Part shown: piece after piece, positions 42,662 through 51,898 of the stretch
Position numbering within the stretch: position 1 is the stretch's first letter
Layout of the letters: each line of letters opens with the position of its first letter
Origin: Actinobacteria bacterium casp-actino5
Lineage (GTDB): Bacteria > Actinomycetota > Acidimicrobiia > Acidimicrobiales > Ilumatobacteraceae
Length of the DNA stretch: 64,000 bases
NCBI GenBank assembly: GCA_001510385.1
Contig: LFFE01000015.1
Location: 1 to 64,000 of the forward strand
Direction: 5' to 3'
The notes under the pieces: generated by a model
Database searches by the model: none
What the model saw: only the letters and a program-made list of their open reading frames with translations
Told to the model about the DNA's origin: nothing
Position numbers and translations under genes: made by a program

Positions 42662-43438
42662 TTACCCTTCGTAGTCATCAATCGCGAGAATGGAGAGTTC
42701 GGTCTCCGCATCGCCGATCCATACGACATCAATTTCGCCAAATTGGGTGAACTGCTCGATTTCGACAATCCCTTGCTTAAACAATTCAAGTACTGCAAGA
42801 AATCTGACAATGATCTCAACCCTTTCGACTAGATCGGCTGTCAGTCGCTTAAAGTTAATACGACCAAGAATCGGAAGCTCAGCGAGCAACTCAGCAACAG
42901 CCTCTGCCACTGTGACACGAATCGGCGAAACGTGAAAAAGATCGACAAACGGTTCAGGTTTGGGTGTGAGAGCTCTGATTGCAGCACTTTGGAGCCGCTT
43001 GATCGACGTACCTTCGAGCAAGTCGGGCATGAGACCGGCAAAACGCTCGTCTGCACCAGTTCGTCGCGGAAAACACAGGTCAGCCTGTTCCGATAGAGCG
43101 TTTAGTACTTTTGCTACATCTTTAAAGGTTTTGCACTCAAGCAGCCGAGCGAGCAGCAAATCACGTTCAGACCACAACGCAAGTTCCTCATCAAGATCAC
43201 CATCGTCGTGCCCAGGGAGGAGCCGCCGAGTCTTCAATTCAACGAGAGTGGCGGCAATGAGTAGGAATTCGGTTGCCACCTCCAGGTCAAGGGCCTGTAA
43301 CCGCTCAACTTCAGCGAGGTACGCATCGACAATTTGAGCAAGATCAACCTCGTAGAGGTCGATTTGCTCTTTCAAAATGAGCTGCAGCAAGAGGTCAAAC
43401 GGACCCTCGTACACCGGAATTTCAACGGCAAATCCCAC
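42662..43438 (-). CDS. scpA: Chromosome segregation and condensation protein ScpA (kleisin)
   Basis: 258 residues. The N-terminal YEGPFDLLLQLI kleisin motif near 9-20 binds SMC, followed by EFLLIAATLVELKTRRLLP near 58. The acidic linker and C-terminal winged helix (VERVEIIVRFLAVLELFKQG) are complete. GTG start at 43438 with a leaderless -10. It opens the scpA-scpB-rluB-tyrA-aroA unit, in which every junction overlaps or nearly abuts. Confidence 0.94.
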   Translation of the reverse strand: MGFAVEIPVYEGPFDLLLQLILKEQIDLYEVDLAQIVDAYLAEVERLQALDLEVATEFLLIAATLVELKTRRLLPGHDDGDLDEELALWSERDLLLARLLECKTFKDVAKVLNALSEQADLCFPRRTGADERFAGLMPDLLEGTSIKRLQSAAIRALTPKPEPFVDLFHVSPIRVTVAEAVAELLAELPILGRINFKRLTADLVERVEIIVRFLAVLELFKQGIVEIEQFTQFGEIDVVWIGDAETELSILAIDDYEG

Positions 43439-43444
43439 GTCTCT

Positions 43445-43450
43445 ACGCTA
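43445..43450 (-). promoter_or_regulatory. Leaderless -10 hexamer TAGCGT for scpA
   Basis: TAGCGT on the minus strand, six bases, GTG at 43438. The same hexamer and spacing occur before the LLM gene at 7357 and the dipeptidase gene at 24719. Confidence 0.65.
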
Positions 43451-43488
43451 GTACCCAAACCTATTCCTTTACTGCGACCCTTCACCGA

Positions 43489-43494
43489 TAACCT
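43489..43494 (+). promoter_or_regulatory. Leaderless -10 hexamer TAACCT for trpS
   Basis: TAACCT, seven bases, GTG at 43502. It supports the short trpS start over an in-frame start upstream at 43334 that would run through scpA. Confidence 0.65.
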
Positions 43495-43501
43495 GACGAA
43501 T

Positions 43502-44488
43502 GTGACCAGGGTTCTTTCGTGCATCCAGCCGACCGGAGAAGTGCATCTGGGAAACTATTTAGGGGCTCTTCGCAACTGGGTGAGTGGCCAGCACGACAAG
43601 GACGTTTACCACGGAATTGTCGACCTCCACGCCCTGACGGTCACGACTCAGTCAGGTGTTGTCGGAGAATCGACAGTCAGCCTCGCTGCCATGTTGTTTG
43701 CAATTGGTCTCGATCCTGAGGTAGCAACGATCTTTGTTCAAAGTCACGTTCCTGAGCATTCCCAGCTGGGTTGGGTCATGGAATGCACGGTGTCATATGG
43801 CGAACTCTCTCGTATGACGCAGTTCAAAGACAAGTCCGCAAAACGAGAAACAGATTTTGTGGCCGCCGGACTCTTCACATATCCCGCTCTGCAAGCAGCA
43901 GATATTTTGCTCTACGACGCCAATGAGGTGCCTGTTGGTGACGATCAGCGACAGCACATTGAGATCACACGCGATATCGCAATGAGGTTCAACAGCCGTT
44001 TTGGCGAGACATTTGTTATTCCAGAGGCAGTCACTCCGGCTGCCGGTGCTCGGGTAATGGACCTTCAGGCACCAACCTCAAAGATGTCGAAATCGGCAGA
44101 TTCTGACGCAGGTTGCGTCTTTTTGTTAGATGACCCAAAGGACATTGAGAAGAAATTTAAGCGTGCGGTGACAGACTCTGATTCGGAAGTTCGATATGAC
44201 GTCGCTCAAAAACCTGGTGTGTCAAATCTCCTTGACATTCTTGCAGCGGCAGGTGGTGGAAGCCCAGGAAATCTCGCGGACACCTATACGCAGTATGGGC
44301 CGTTGAAGGCTGATGCCGCCAATGCCGTGATCTCAATGCTCGAACCAATCCAGCAGCGCTACCGTGAGCTGATGGGTGATCCTGGCGAACTTCAGCGGCT
44401 TCTCAACGTTGGAGCGCAACGGGCACAGGAACAAGCCTCTGCAACCTTGCACCGGGCATACGAGGCCATCGGGCTTCTTGCTCGCTGA
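43502..44488 (+). CDS. trpS: Tryptophan-tRNA ligase
   Basis: 328 residues from the GTG at 43502, which puts the class I signature QPTGEVHLGNY at residues 9-19, as in the family. The second signature, KMSKSADSD, is near 197. The AGLFTYPALQAADILLYDANEVPVGDDQRQHIE region forms the Trp site. Charges tRNA-Trp in the cytoplasm. Divergent from scpA across 63 bases; followed after seven bases by the MATE exporter gene, so probably co-transcribed with it. Confidence 0.95.
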   Translation: MTRVLSCIQPTGEVHLGNYLGALRNWVSGQHDKDVYHGIVDLHALTVTTQSGVVGESTVSLAAMLFAIGLDPEVATIFVQSHVPEHSQLGWVMECTVSYGELSRMTQFKDKSAKRETDFVAAGLFTYPALQAADILLYDANEVPVGDDQRQHIEITRDIAMRFNSRFGETFVIPEAVTPAAGARVMDLQAPTSKMSKSADSDAGCVFLLDDPKDIEKKFKRAVTDSDSEVRYDVAQKPGVSNLLDILAAAGGGSPGNLADTYTQYGPLKADAANAVISMLEPIQQRYRELMGDPGELQRLLNVGAQRAQEQASATLHRAYEAIGLLAR

Positions 44489-44495
44489 GCACGAA

Positions 44496-45806
44496 ATGTC
44501 AACGGCCGAGCGTAAACGTGTCGACCGAACCCTTTTTCGCCTGGCAGTACCAGCACTCGGCACCCTCGCAGTTGAACCGTTGTACGTGGCGACCGACACG
44601 GCCATCATTGGTCGTGTCGGGTCCAAAGAATTAGCCGGACTCGCCGCTGCAGCGACGGTGTTAGCGCTCGTCGTGGCTGGAACGAACTTCCTTGCGTACG
44701 GTACGACTGAGCGCGTTGCAAACGCGCGAGGGGCAGGCGATGTCAATCGTTCGACCTCATTCGCCCGACATGCACTGATCCTGGGAGCATTAATTGGCAC
44801 CTCTGCATGTCTTGTTCTTTTCTTGTTCGCAGACAACCTGATCGCGCTGTTGGGTGCTGGCGAGGAGGTATCCGGACATGGCACTCGCTATCTCACCATC
44901 GCAGCATTCGGCCTGCCCGCTGTGGTGATCATGATTGCAGCTCAAGGCATTTTGCGCGGCCACTCTGATTACCGCCGTCCGTTCATGGTGCTCATGGTGA
45001 GCAATATTCTGAATGCAGTCATCGAGATTCCCCTCGTCTTTTGGGCAGGTTGGTCGATTGCGGGATCCGCTATCTCAACAGTGATTGCTCAGTACATCGG
45101 AGCAATTTGGCTTCTGGCGATGTGTCGCCCGCACCTTGGTGGCAACCGTCTGCTTGGCTTTCAACACGACATCGCAATTGACCTGTTGCGGGTTGGTCGT
45201 GACCTCGGAATTCGGGTCGGTTCGATGCTGACAATCTTCACAGCCTCGACGGTTCTTGCTGCACGAAGTGGTGACGATGTACTGGCTGCACATCAAATCG
45301 TGAATGGCACATTTCTCCTACTTGCACTGTGTCTTGATGCAATCTCCATTCCCGCTCATACCTTGCTCGGTGAGTCCCGCGGATCTGGAGAGCATTCGTC
45401 GCAGTTACTCATTGCCAATCGCGTGTATTACTGGAGCGCGACGATCGGGCTGGGAATCGCACTCTTGGTGTTTATATTTGCCGGGCAACTGCCCCAGCTA
45501 TTTACTTCTGATGACATCGTTCGTGACGCTGCATCCGGTGGGCTCCGACTCCTCGCTATTGCTCTTGTACCAGGGGCAATTGCATTCGGTGGTGATGGAA
45601 TTCTGATAGGGCTGTCTGACAACCGTTTCTTAGGCCTTGCAGCATTCGCTCACACCGTCTTGATGGCCGGCACGTTACTTTTTGCGGCGGTCCGCCAAGG
45701 CCCTGGGCTTGCGGTTATTTGGGGTCTACTCGCAGGCTGGATGACGATTCGCGCGATCACCGTCTTCATTCGAAGTCGAATGTTGATGAATGTGGAAACT
45801 CCCTAG
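44496..45806 (+). CDS. MATE-family efflux transporter (DinF-like)
   Basis: 436 residues from the ATG at 44496, seven bases after trpS; upstream in-frame codons are inside trpS. Twelve hydrophobic helices in two similar halves, with LAVPALGTLAVEPLYVATDTAIIGRVG at the start, as in DinF/NorM-type Na+ or H+ antiporters. Exports cationic drugs or organic compounds; substrate unknown. The TAG stop shares the tetranucleotide CTAG with the TAG of the convergent HD gene. Confidence 0.9.
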   Translation: MSTAERKRVDRTLFRLAVPALGTLAVEPLYVATDTAIIGRVGSKELAGLAAAATVLALVVAGTNFLAYGTTERVANARGAGDVNRSTSFARHALILGALIGTSACLVLFLFADNLIALLGAGEEVSGHGTRYLTIAAFGLPAVVIMIAAQGILRGHSDYRRPFMVLMVSNILNAVIEIPLVFWAGWSIAGSAISTVIAQYIGAIWLLAMCRPHLGGNRLLGFQHDIAIDLLRVGRDLGIRVGSMLTIFTASTVLAARSGDDVLAAHQIVNGTFLLLALCLDAISIPAHTLLGESRGSGEHSSQLLIANRVYYWSATIGLGIALLVFIFAGQLPQLFTSDDIVRDAASGGLRLLAIALVPGAIAFGGDGILIGLSDNRFLGLAAFAHTVLMAGTLLFAAVRQGPGLAVIWGLLAGWMTIRAITVFIRSRMLMNVETP

Positions 45807-46243
45807 AGTTGATCGGCACGTCGAAGGTGCCATCCCCATTCGCCCTCTCCGCATGCAGTGCGAACTGTCTCGGGAGAACTTTGTGCCGAAACGAGGAGCT
45901 CTCTGCCGATCAATTCATGATCGTGGTACAGCTTGAAACGCGTCGTCCGTGGACCAACAAGCGTTGCAATCACGCGCTGCACCGTATTGAGGCTCGATGA
46001 AATCTTGCCGACATCATGAAGTAGCGCTCCTGCGAGGGCGTCATCGGGAGCGTCCGGTGCAGAAACGCAAAATCGGCGTAACACGGTTAACGAATGGGCC
46101 TTATCAGCGGGACACATTCGATTCCACAGGTCATATTCATCGTTTGTGAGAATGGTTCGTACCCGGTTGAGCTCATCGTCAGAAACTGGTGTTGGACGAA
46201 GTGCAAACCATGTTCGGCGCGCGAGATGAATGAATTTCTTCAC
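45803..46243 (-). CDS. Small HD-domain protein
   Basis: 146 residues. HD-type metal motif: H in KAHSLTVLRRF near 49, HD in LAGALLHDVGKISSS near 77, and H in HDHELIGRELL near 108. This fits metal-dependent phosphohydrolases of the HD superfamily acting on nucleotides or phosphoesters. No second domain. GTG start overlapping the xerD stop by four bases. Substrate unknown. Confidence 0.8.
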   Translation of the reverse strand: MKKFIHLARRTWFALRPTPVSDDELNRVRTILTNDEYDLWNRMCPADKAHSLTVLRRFCVSAPDAPDDALAGALLHDVGKISSSLNTVQRVIATLVGPRTTRFKLYHDHELIGRELLVSAQSSPETVRTACGEGEWGWHLRRADQL

Positions 46244-47169
46244 GAAGCGCGCCTTGCCCGAGGATGCGCTAAGAGGTAAGCCTCCCAGAGTCGTTCTTGA
46301 CTCACCCGTGTATACAACTGTGTGGTGGAAATCGTTGCGTGACCGAGGATCTCCTGAACGACCCGTAAATCAGCGCCGTGATCGAGCATATGAGTCGCAC
46401 ACGAATGGCGCAGCACATGAGGAGAAAGGTGACCAGTGATGCCGGCGCGCTCCCCCGCTTGTTTAATGACAAGCCAGATTCCTTGACGAGAAATCCGTCC
46501 ACCCCGACGATTAAGAAACACAGCCTCGGCATCATCACGATGCCGCCACTGACGCGGGACGAGGAGTTGCCGACCCTGCGGTCCGTACCAGTCCTCAAGC
46601 GCCATCAAAGAGGATGAACCGAACGGAACGATTCTCTCTTTTTGACCTTTTCCGAAGAGGCGTACTAGTTGAGCGTCAAAATCGATATCAGAGGTTGAGA
46701 GGGTGACGATTTCGCTCACTCGTGCGCCAGTTGCGTACATCAATTCGAGAATGGCCCTATCGCGCCGCGACAACGGATCTCCCCCCGAACATGACTCGAT
46801 CAGTTGGACAACTGAATCCTCATCGAGAGGTTTTGGAATACCTGACGGAACTTTTACGCCATCGAGACGGCCAGTCGGATCATCGGATCTGATTCCTTCG
46901 CTGACAAGGAACCGGTGGAACATGCGAACTGCGGCAAGGTTACGCGCCACAGAACTTGCTGCAGCGCCCTCGGCCTCGCGAGCACGTACAAAGCTGGTGA
47001 TTCGATCGTCATCGACGTTATGAATCGTTTCCTCGCATCGCTGGAGAAACTTGACGTATCTCAGAAGATCCCGACGATACGCCACCACCGTATGAGGAGT
47101 TCGGCCACGTTCAGACGTCAACCAAAGCAGAAAGTCCTCTACCTCGAGGGGAAGGGCTGAATCAACCAC
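46240..47169 (-). CDS. xerD: Site-specific tyrosine recombinase XerD
   Basis: 309 residues. N-terminal SAM-like core-binding domain (1-95). Catalytic residues: R in ATGARVSEI near 153, K in GKGQKERIVPF near 176, H-x-x-R in LSPHVLRHSCATHML near 250, H in LGHATIST near 276 and nucleophile Y in QLYTRVS near 284. Resolves chromosome dimers with XerC at dif. The place after pyrG and the nudix gene is the usual actinobacterial one, so this is housekeeping, not an element integrase. GTG start at 47169 with AGGAG upstream. Confidence 0.92.
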   Translation of the reverse strand: MVDSALPLEVEDFLLWLTSERGRTPHTVVAYRRDLLRYVKFLQRCEETIHNVDDDRITSFVRAREAEGAAASSVARNLAAVRMFHRFLVSEGIRSDDPTGRLDGVKVPSGIPKPLDEDSVVQLIESCSGGDPLSRRDRAILELMYATGARVSEIVTLSTSDIDFDAQLVRLFGKGQKERIVPFGSSSLMALEDWYGPQGRQLLVPRQWRHRDDAEAVFLNRRGGRISRQGIWLVIKQAGERAGITGHLSPHVLRHSCATHMLDHGADLRVVQEILGHATISTTQLYTRVSQERLWEAYLLAHPRARRAS

Positions 47170-47180
47170 GTTGAGTGCTC

Positions 47181-47753
47181 CTACCCAGTTACAGAATCTT
47201 GATGTGTCATCATCCGATCGGCAAGAAGGAGGAGGACAACCGACTTAGCATCATTGACTTCGCCACTGTCAATCATTGAGAGTGCATCTCGGAGAGGAAT
47301 GTGATGGGTTTCCATGAATTCCTCTTCTGGCCCCTGACGGTCAGGCTGTCCCTTCACGCAATCGGTCGCGATAAATAACTCGGTGACGGCATCGGTCATT
47401 CCAGGTGAGGGCCTCAACGAAAACACATGCTTGAGTTGGCCAGCGATAAGTCCTACTTCTTCGATGAGTTCACGATGTGCTGTTTGTTCAATTGACTCGC
47501 CAGGAATATCTCGCATGCCAGCAGGAACCTCGTAAAGGTACTCACCGTATGTTGGGCGAAACTGCCGGATCAGAATGACCGAAGGTACGCCCTCTGGATC
47601 GAATAACAAAGGAAGCGCCGCTACTGAGCCTGGCGATCTCACGACATCTCTTGTGAATTCAGTTCCGTCTGGGTCGACGAACGAACCAACGACAACATTC
47701 CAGACACCACCCTCGTGTACAAGATGGTCTCGTATATGACGGAACTCCGCCAT
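47181..47753 (-). CDS. NUDIX hydrolase, ADP-ribose pyrophosphatase type
   Basis: 190 residues. The Nudix box GESIEQTAHRELIEEVGLIAG near 104-124 is complete. The upstream LIRQFRPTYGEYLYEVPAGMRD near 82-100 is typical of ADP-ribose and related sugar-nucleotide diphosphatases. It overlaps the pyrG stop by one base, as in the conserved actinobacterial order. Confidence 0.9.
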   Translation of the reverse strand: MAEFRHIRDHLVHEGGVWNVVVGSFVDPDGTEFTRDVVRSPGSVAALPLLFDPEGVPSVILIRQFRPTYGEYLYEVPAGMRDIPGESIEQTAHRELIEEVGLIAGQLKHVFSLRPSPGMTDAVTELFIATDCVKGQPDRQGPEEEFMETHHIPLRDALSMIDSGEVNDAKSVVLLLLADRMMTHQDSVTG

Positions 47754-49381
47754 TAGCTCACGCTCGCAGAACTCTTTTCGACTCGCTCAGAGCGGTCAAT
47801 CGCCGCACCAATCAGATCTCGGAATAATGGATGCGGGCGATCGGGCCGACTCTTGAATTCAGGATGAGCTTGGGTCGCCACCCAGAAGGGGTGATCCGGA
47901 AGTTCAATGAACTCAACGAGACGCCGATCGGGCGATACGCCACTGCATACCAGGCCCGCTTCTTCGAGACGCGACCGATACACAGGGTTAAATTCATATC
48001 GATGCCGGTGACGTTCGCTCACCACTGGCTCGCCGTATGTGGCATGCACCTTTGAACCGGGTGTCAGCACTGCGTAGTACGCTCCCAGACGCATTGTTCC
48101 ACCCATTTCGGTGACTTCTCGCTGATCATGCATCAAGTCAATAACAGGGTGGCGTGTTGATGCCTCAAACTCGGTCGAGTGCGCCTCTTCGAGACCGGCG
48201 ACATCACGTGCAAATTCAACCGTCATCGCGTGTAAACCAAGGCACAGTCCAAGGCACGGAATGTTGTGTTCCCTCGCATGACGAGCAGCCGCGATTTTGC
48301 CTTCAAAGCCCCGTGCTCCAAACCCGCCTGGAATAACCAGCCCATCAACATCTGAGAGCCGTCCCTGACCGAGAAGCCCTTCCACATCTTCAGCCTGAAT
48401 CCAATCGATTTCGACCTTCGCACCATGATGGAATCCTGCATGCTTGAGACTTTCCACAACCGAGAGATAGGCATCTTGCAATTGGACGTATTTTCCAATC
48501 AATCCGATACGAACCGGCTTTGTCGCCGCTTCGACGGTTTGAACAAGCCCATTCCATGAACTGAGATCGATTTCGGCGTTATCAACTCGAAGAATGTCGA
48601 GGCACACCGAGTCCAAGCCCTCATCGTGTAACAGCAGCGGAAGTTCGTATATGTTGCCCACATCAAAGGCATTGACAACTGCACGTTCATCGACATCGCA
48701 CAGATGGGAGATTTTGTGCTTGAGTTCGGTTGAGAGTGGAGCTTCACTGCGACAAACAATGACGTCAGGTTGAATGCCGCGGCTGCGGATTTCTGTTACC
48801 GAATGCTGGGTCGGCTTGGTCTTCTGCTCTCCTGCAGGTCCGATGAATGGAACCAATGTCACGTGGATGTAGCAGACGTTGTCGCGACCAGCATCCTTTC
48901 GGAATTGTCGTATTGCTTCGAGGAACGGAAGAATTTCAATGTCACCGACCGTGCCACCAACTTCGGTGATGACGACGTCAACGTCGTCGGTTGACACTCG
49001 CTCAATACGACGTTTGATCTCATCGGTGATATGCGGAATGACCTGCACTGTCTTGCCGAGATAATCGCCTTTGCGCTCTGCAGCCATCACCGCTTGGTAA
49101 ATCGAACCAGTTGTTGCATTCGAGCTACGCGTGAGCGGTTCGTCAATGAAGCGCTCGTAATGGCCTAGGTCAAGGTCAGTTTCACCGCCATCATCGGTGA
49201 CAAACACCTCACCATGCTCGTACGGATTCATCGTCCCTGGATCAAGGTTGATGTAGGGATCAAGTTTTTGCATAGTGACACGCAGGCCACGCATCTTTAG
49301 AAGACGACCGAGCGAACTCGCGGTCAAACCCTTACCGAGCGAACTGACCACACCACCCGTGACAAAAATATGTTTGGGCAA
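47753..49381 (-). CDS. pyrG: CTP synthase
   Basis: 542 residues from a TTG at 49381. This start has GGAGG five bases upstream and places [16 protein letters not shown] at residues 3-18, as in CTP synthases. The upstream in-frame GTG (49408) adds nine residues and lacks such a site. Amidoligase domain to about 265. Class I glutamine amidotransferase domain with nucleophile in GLCLGLH (Cys near 382) and ATQAHPEF with the His/Glu pair. The residue after CLGL is H where most relatives have Q. A TATGGT hexamer (minus strand, 49430-49435) could be the -10. Confidence 0.94.
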   Translation of the reverse strand: MPKHIFVTGGVVSSLGKGLTASSLGRLLKMRGLRVTMQKLDPYINLDPGTMNPYEHGEVFVTDDGGETDLDLGHYERFIDEPLTRSSNATTGSIYQAVMAAERKGDYLGKTVQVIPHITDEIKRRIERVSTDDVDVVITEVGGTVGDIEILPFLEAIRQFRKDAGRDNVCYIHVTLVPFIGPAGEQKTKPTQHSVTEIRSRGIQPDVIVCRSEAPLSTELKHKISHLCDVDERAVVNAFDVGNIYELPLLLHDEGLDSVCLDILRVDNAEIDLSSWNGLVQTVEAATKPVRIGLIGKYVQLQDAYLSVVESLKHAGFHHGAKVEIDWIQAEDVEGLLGQGRLSDVDGLVIPGGFGARGFEGKIAAARHAREHNIPCLGLCLGLHAMTVEFARDVAGLEEAHSTEFEASTRHPVIDLMHDQREVTEMGGTMRLGAYYAVLTPGSKVHATYGEPVVSERHRHRYEFNPVYRSRLEEAGLVCSGVSPDRRLVEFIELPDHPFWVATQAHPEFKSRPDRPHPLFRDLIGAAIDRSERVEKSSASVS

Positions 49382-49464
49382 TTGGTCCTCCGTCCCTATC
49401 GAGCCCACACTCGTTGCTGACGGAATAACACCATACCTCGGATGCAGCGCCTACAGCGACAATC

Positions 49465-51033
49465 TCATTGGTTGAGCAGTCGACGTGCAACAGAAACAGA
49501 CTGATCGTCGTCAGAGCCCGTCAGCATTCGTGCAATCTCATGTTCGCGAGCTGGTCCGTCGACATACGACAGAGTGGAGATGGGGTGTTCGCTTCGGTGT
49601 TCCTTTGTCACCACGAGATGCGTATCAGCCGATGCAGCAACTGTGGCGAGATGAGTCACCACGAGAATCTGGCGGCCCACCGACGCCTCTCGTATCGCCG
49701 CTGCGATTGAATCACCCGCTGAAGCGTCCACACCCGAGTCAATTTCATCGAACATGACGCAACCGGTGCTGTGTCGGTGCCCGATCGCGAGATCAAGAGC
49801 AAGCATGCACCGAGCGGTTTCTCCTCCCGACGCTATTTTCCCAAGAGTTCGCATTTCATCAGTGCCATTTGGCGCAAAGACAAAATCAACATCTCCCCCA
49901 TCAATCCCCTCTACGCGTGTATCAAATCGAGCGAACGGCATTCCCAACGATGAAAGGTGATCCGTCACCGCCTCAGACAGTTGCGGAGCCCATTCACGGC
50001 GCTGTCCTTTCAGATCAGCTGCGGCTGTTGCGTATTCCGCTTCAGCCGTTTTGAGTGAAGATTCGAGCGATTGATACCGCTCATCGTGTTGTCGTAGCCG
50101 CTCTATCTCTCGCACAAGGTTGTCTCGAAAGGACAACACGTCAGGAAGCGTCTCTCCGTACTTCCGACACAGCGCCCGAAGTTCGCTGATTCTCTCGCGC
50201 ACACGCGTCAGTCGCGTCGGATCGTCATCGATCGTAGACACCATGTCTCGAACAGATCTGGAAACGTCGTCTAGCTCTGCTAGAACGCCATCAAGTCGGC
50301 GTGCCAACTCGGTAAAGGTCTCGATCTGTTGGAAATCCCTCATTAGCGTCCGGAGGTGTTCGTCGTTGGCAAGTGTTGCTAACGCTTGGTTAGCCAAGTT
50401 GTGGATCTTGTCAACGTCGCTCAACAGCAATTCTTCGCTTATGAGGTCATCAAGTTCGCAGTCGCTAGGTGAGACTGAGTCGATCTCTTGCAGTTGATAC
50501 TCCAAATAATCCAACTCGCGCTCTCGTTCTGCCGCACTCCCGCCGAGAGCGAGCATTTCAGCTTTCACCGCAGCCACCTCACCAGCACAATGGTCGACTG
50601 TCTCTCGAGCGAGCCCGCCAAAACCATCGAGCAGATCAGAACGCACTCGTGTGCTTCCAAGCTTATGTTGCTCGTGTTGTCCATGGATCTCGACCGAGGC
50701 CCCTGCGATCTCCGCTAGGGCGTGAGCGGTTGAAGGCCGACCGTCGACATATGCTCGCGATCTCCCTTCTCTTGGGATGACCCGCGAGAGGACATGTTCA
50801 GAAACCAGACCATCGGCATCTCGCATCTCTATGCGCAGGTCAACACGAGCCTCGTCACAACCGGTACGTACAACGTCAACCTCGCTGCGCGCCCCGCAGG
50901 CCAACGAGAGCGCCGACAGCAAGACACTCTTACCGGCACCGCTTGCACCCGTAATCGCAGTAACTCCAGATTCAAACAACACTGTTGCTCGTTCAATGAC
51001 AACAAAGTTCTCAATGTGAAGTTCGCGAATCAT
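49465..51033 (-). CDS. recN: DNA repair ATPase RecN
   Basis: 522 residues from the ATG at 51033, one base after the nadK stop; a TTG at 51045 would add four residues. SMC-like fold: IRELHIENFVVIERATV, Walker A GASGAGKSVLL near 33, HGQHEQHKL near 120, coiled coils in 150-350, signature LGKIASGGETAR near 405, Walker B VMFDEIDSGVD and THLATVAASAD. Acts in double-strand break repair. Conserved tlyA-nadK-recN order. Confidence 0.93.
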   Translation of the reverse strand: MIRELHIENFVVIERATVLFESGVTAITGASGAGKSVLLSALSLACGARSEVDVVRTGCDEARVDLRIEMRDADGLVSEHVLSRVIPREGRSRAYVDGRPSTAHALAEIAGASVEIHGQHEQHKLGSTRVRSDLLDGFGGLARETVDHCAGEVAAVKAEMLALGGSAAERERELDYLEYQLQEIDSVSPSDCELDDLISEELLLSDVDKIHNLANQALATLANDEHLRTLMRDFQQIETFTELARRLDGVLAELDDVSRSVRDMVSTIDDDPTRLTRVRERISELRALCRKYGETLPDVLSFRDNLVREIERLRQHDERYQSLESSLKTAEAEYATAAADLKGQRREWAPQLSEAVTDHLSSLGMPFARFDTRVEGIDGGDVDFVFAPNGTDEMRTLGKIASGGETARCMLALDLAIGHRHSTGCVMFDEIDSGVDASAGDSIAAAIREASVGRQILVVTHLATVAASADTHLVVTKEHRSEHPISTLSYVDGPAREHEIARMLTGSDDDQSVSVARRLLNQ

Positions 51034-51034
51034 G

Positions 51035-51898
51035 TCATCGATCAAACAGACTGAATTTCTCTTTCAGAATTTGGTGATAACGATGATCACCAAACCGAAT
51101 AAATGAGGCTGTATGAGTCGCGGGTTGACAGGTCACGCGTGCCCCGTCGTCAAGATCTGCAACCGTCGTGCCATCCACCACGAGCGCAGCCGAGCGGTGC
51201 CCGGTCACCTCGATATCAACAACTTCTGATGGATCAAGTACGAGGCTCCGGTCGAACAGCATGTGCGGAGCCACGGGCGTGACAAGCATCGCGCGATGTC
51301 GCGGAGAAACGATCGGCCCACGCGCAGAAAGCGAGTATGCAGTTGACCCTGTGGGTGTTGAAACGATCAGACCATCAGCGGCGTACGAGGTAAATGCACT
51401 TCCATCGATAATGAGGGTGAGACGCACGGTGTTTCCGGACTGTCGCTTTTCTACGACCGCTTCATTTAAGACAGACCATGACCCAAGATCGGCGCCGTCG
51501 GCTGATCGTGCGGAGACAGACAACATCATGCGATGTTCCGCGCTCCACCCACCGCGCTCCGGCCCTTGAATGAAACGATCGAGGGCCCCTGACAGACCTT
51601 CTCCTTCGACCTCGGTGAGGTACCCTAAGGTACCGAGATTTACGCCGAGAATCGGCACTGGCGCACCCGCAAGCAGCCGGACCGCCCGCAAGACAGTGCC
51701 GTCTCCACCAAGGCACAGCACGAGATCAGCCTCCGAGGGATTACCGGCGAAGGGCGAAATTCCGCTTGCGGAAAGTGCATCGATATCGCTCTCACCGATA
51801 CCGCAGGTGTGACCTCGTTGCTCAAGCCAAGCAAATGCCTCTCGGGCCAACTCAATGGCACGAGGTTCTTGATGGTGGCCGGCGATCAGGACCCTCAT
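51035..51898 (-). CDS. nadK: NAD kinase
   Basis: 287 residues. GGDGT motif near 64-68 in LVLCLGGDGTVLRA, LGVNLGTLGYLTEVE near 84, LNEAVVEK near 143 and the TPTGSTAYSLSARGP motif near 180. Phosphorylates NAD to NADP. Shares one base with the tlyA stop and is separated from recN by one base. Confidence 0.95.
   Translation of the reverse strand: MRVLIAGHHQEPRAIELAREAFAWLEQRGHTCGIGESDIDALSASGISPFAGNPSEADLVLCLGGDGTVLRAVRLLAGAPVPILGVNLGTLGYLTEVEGEGLSGALDRFIQGPERGGWSAEHRMMLSVSARSADGADLGSWSVLNEAVVEKRQSGNTVRLTLIIDGSAFTSYAADGLIVSTPTGSTAYSLSARGPIVSPRHRAMLVTPVAPHMLFDRSLVLDPSEVVDIEVTGHRSAALVVDGTTVADLDDGARVTCQPATHTASFIRFGDHRYHQILKEKFSLFDR

Noticed and set aside
46240-47169. Tyrosine recombinase as the integrase of a mobile element
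   Set aside because: It sits in the conserved pyrG-nudix-xerD order and has XerD-like full length; no attachment repeats or phage genes nearby.
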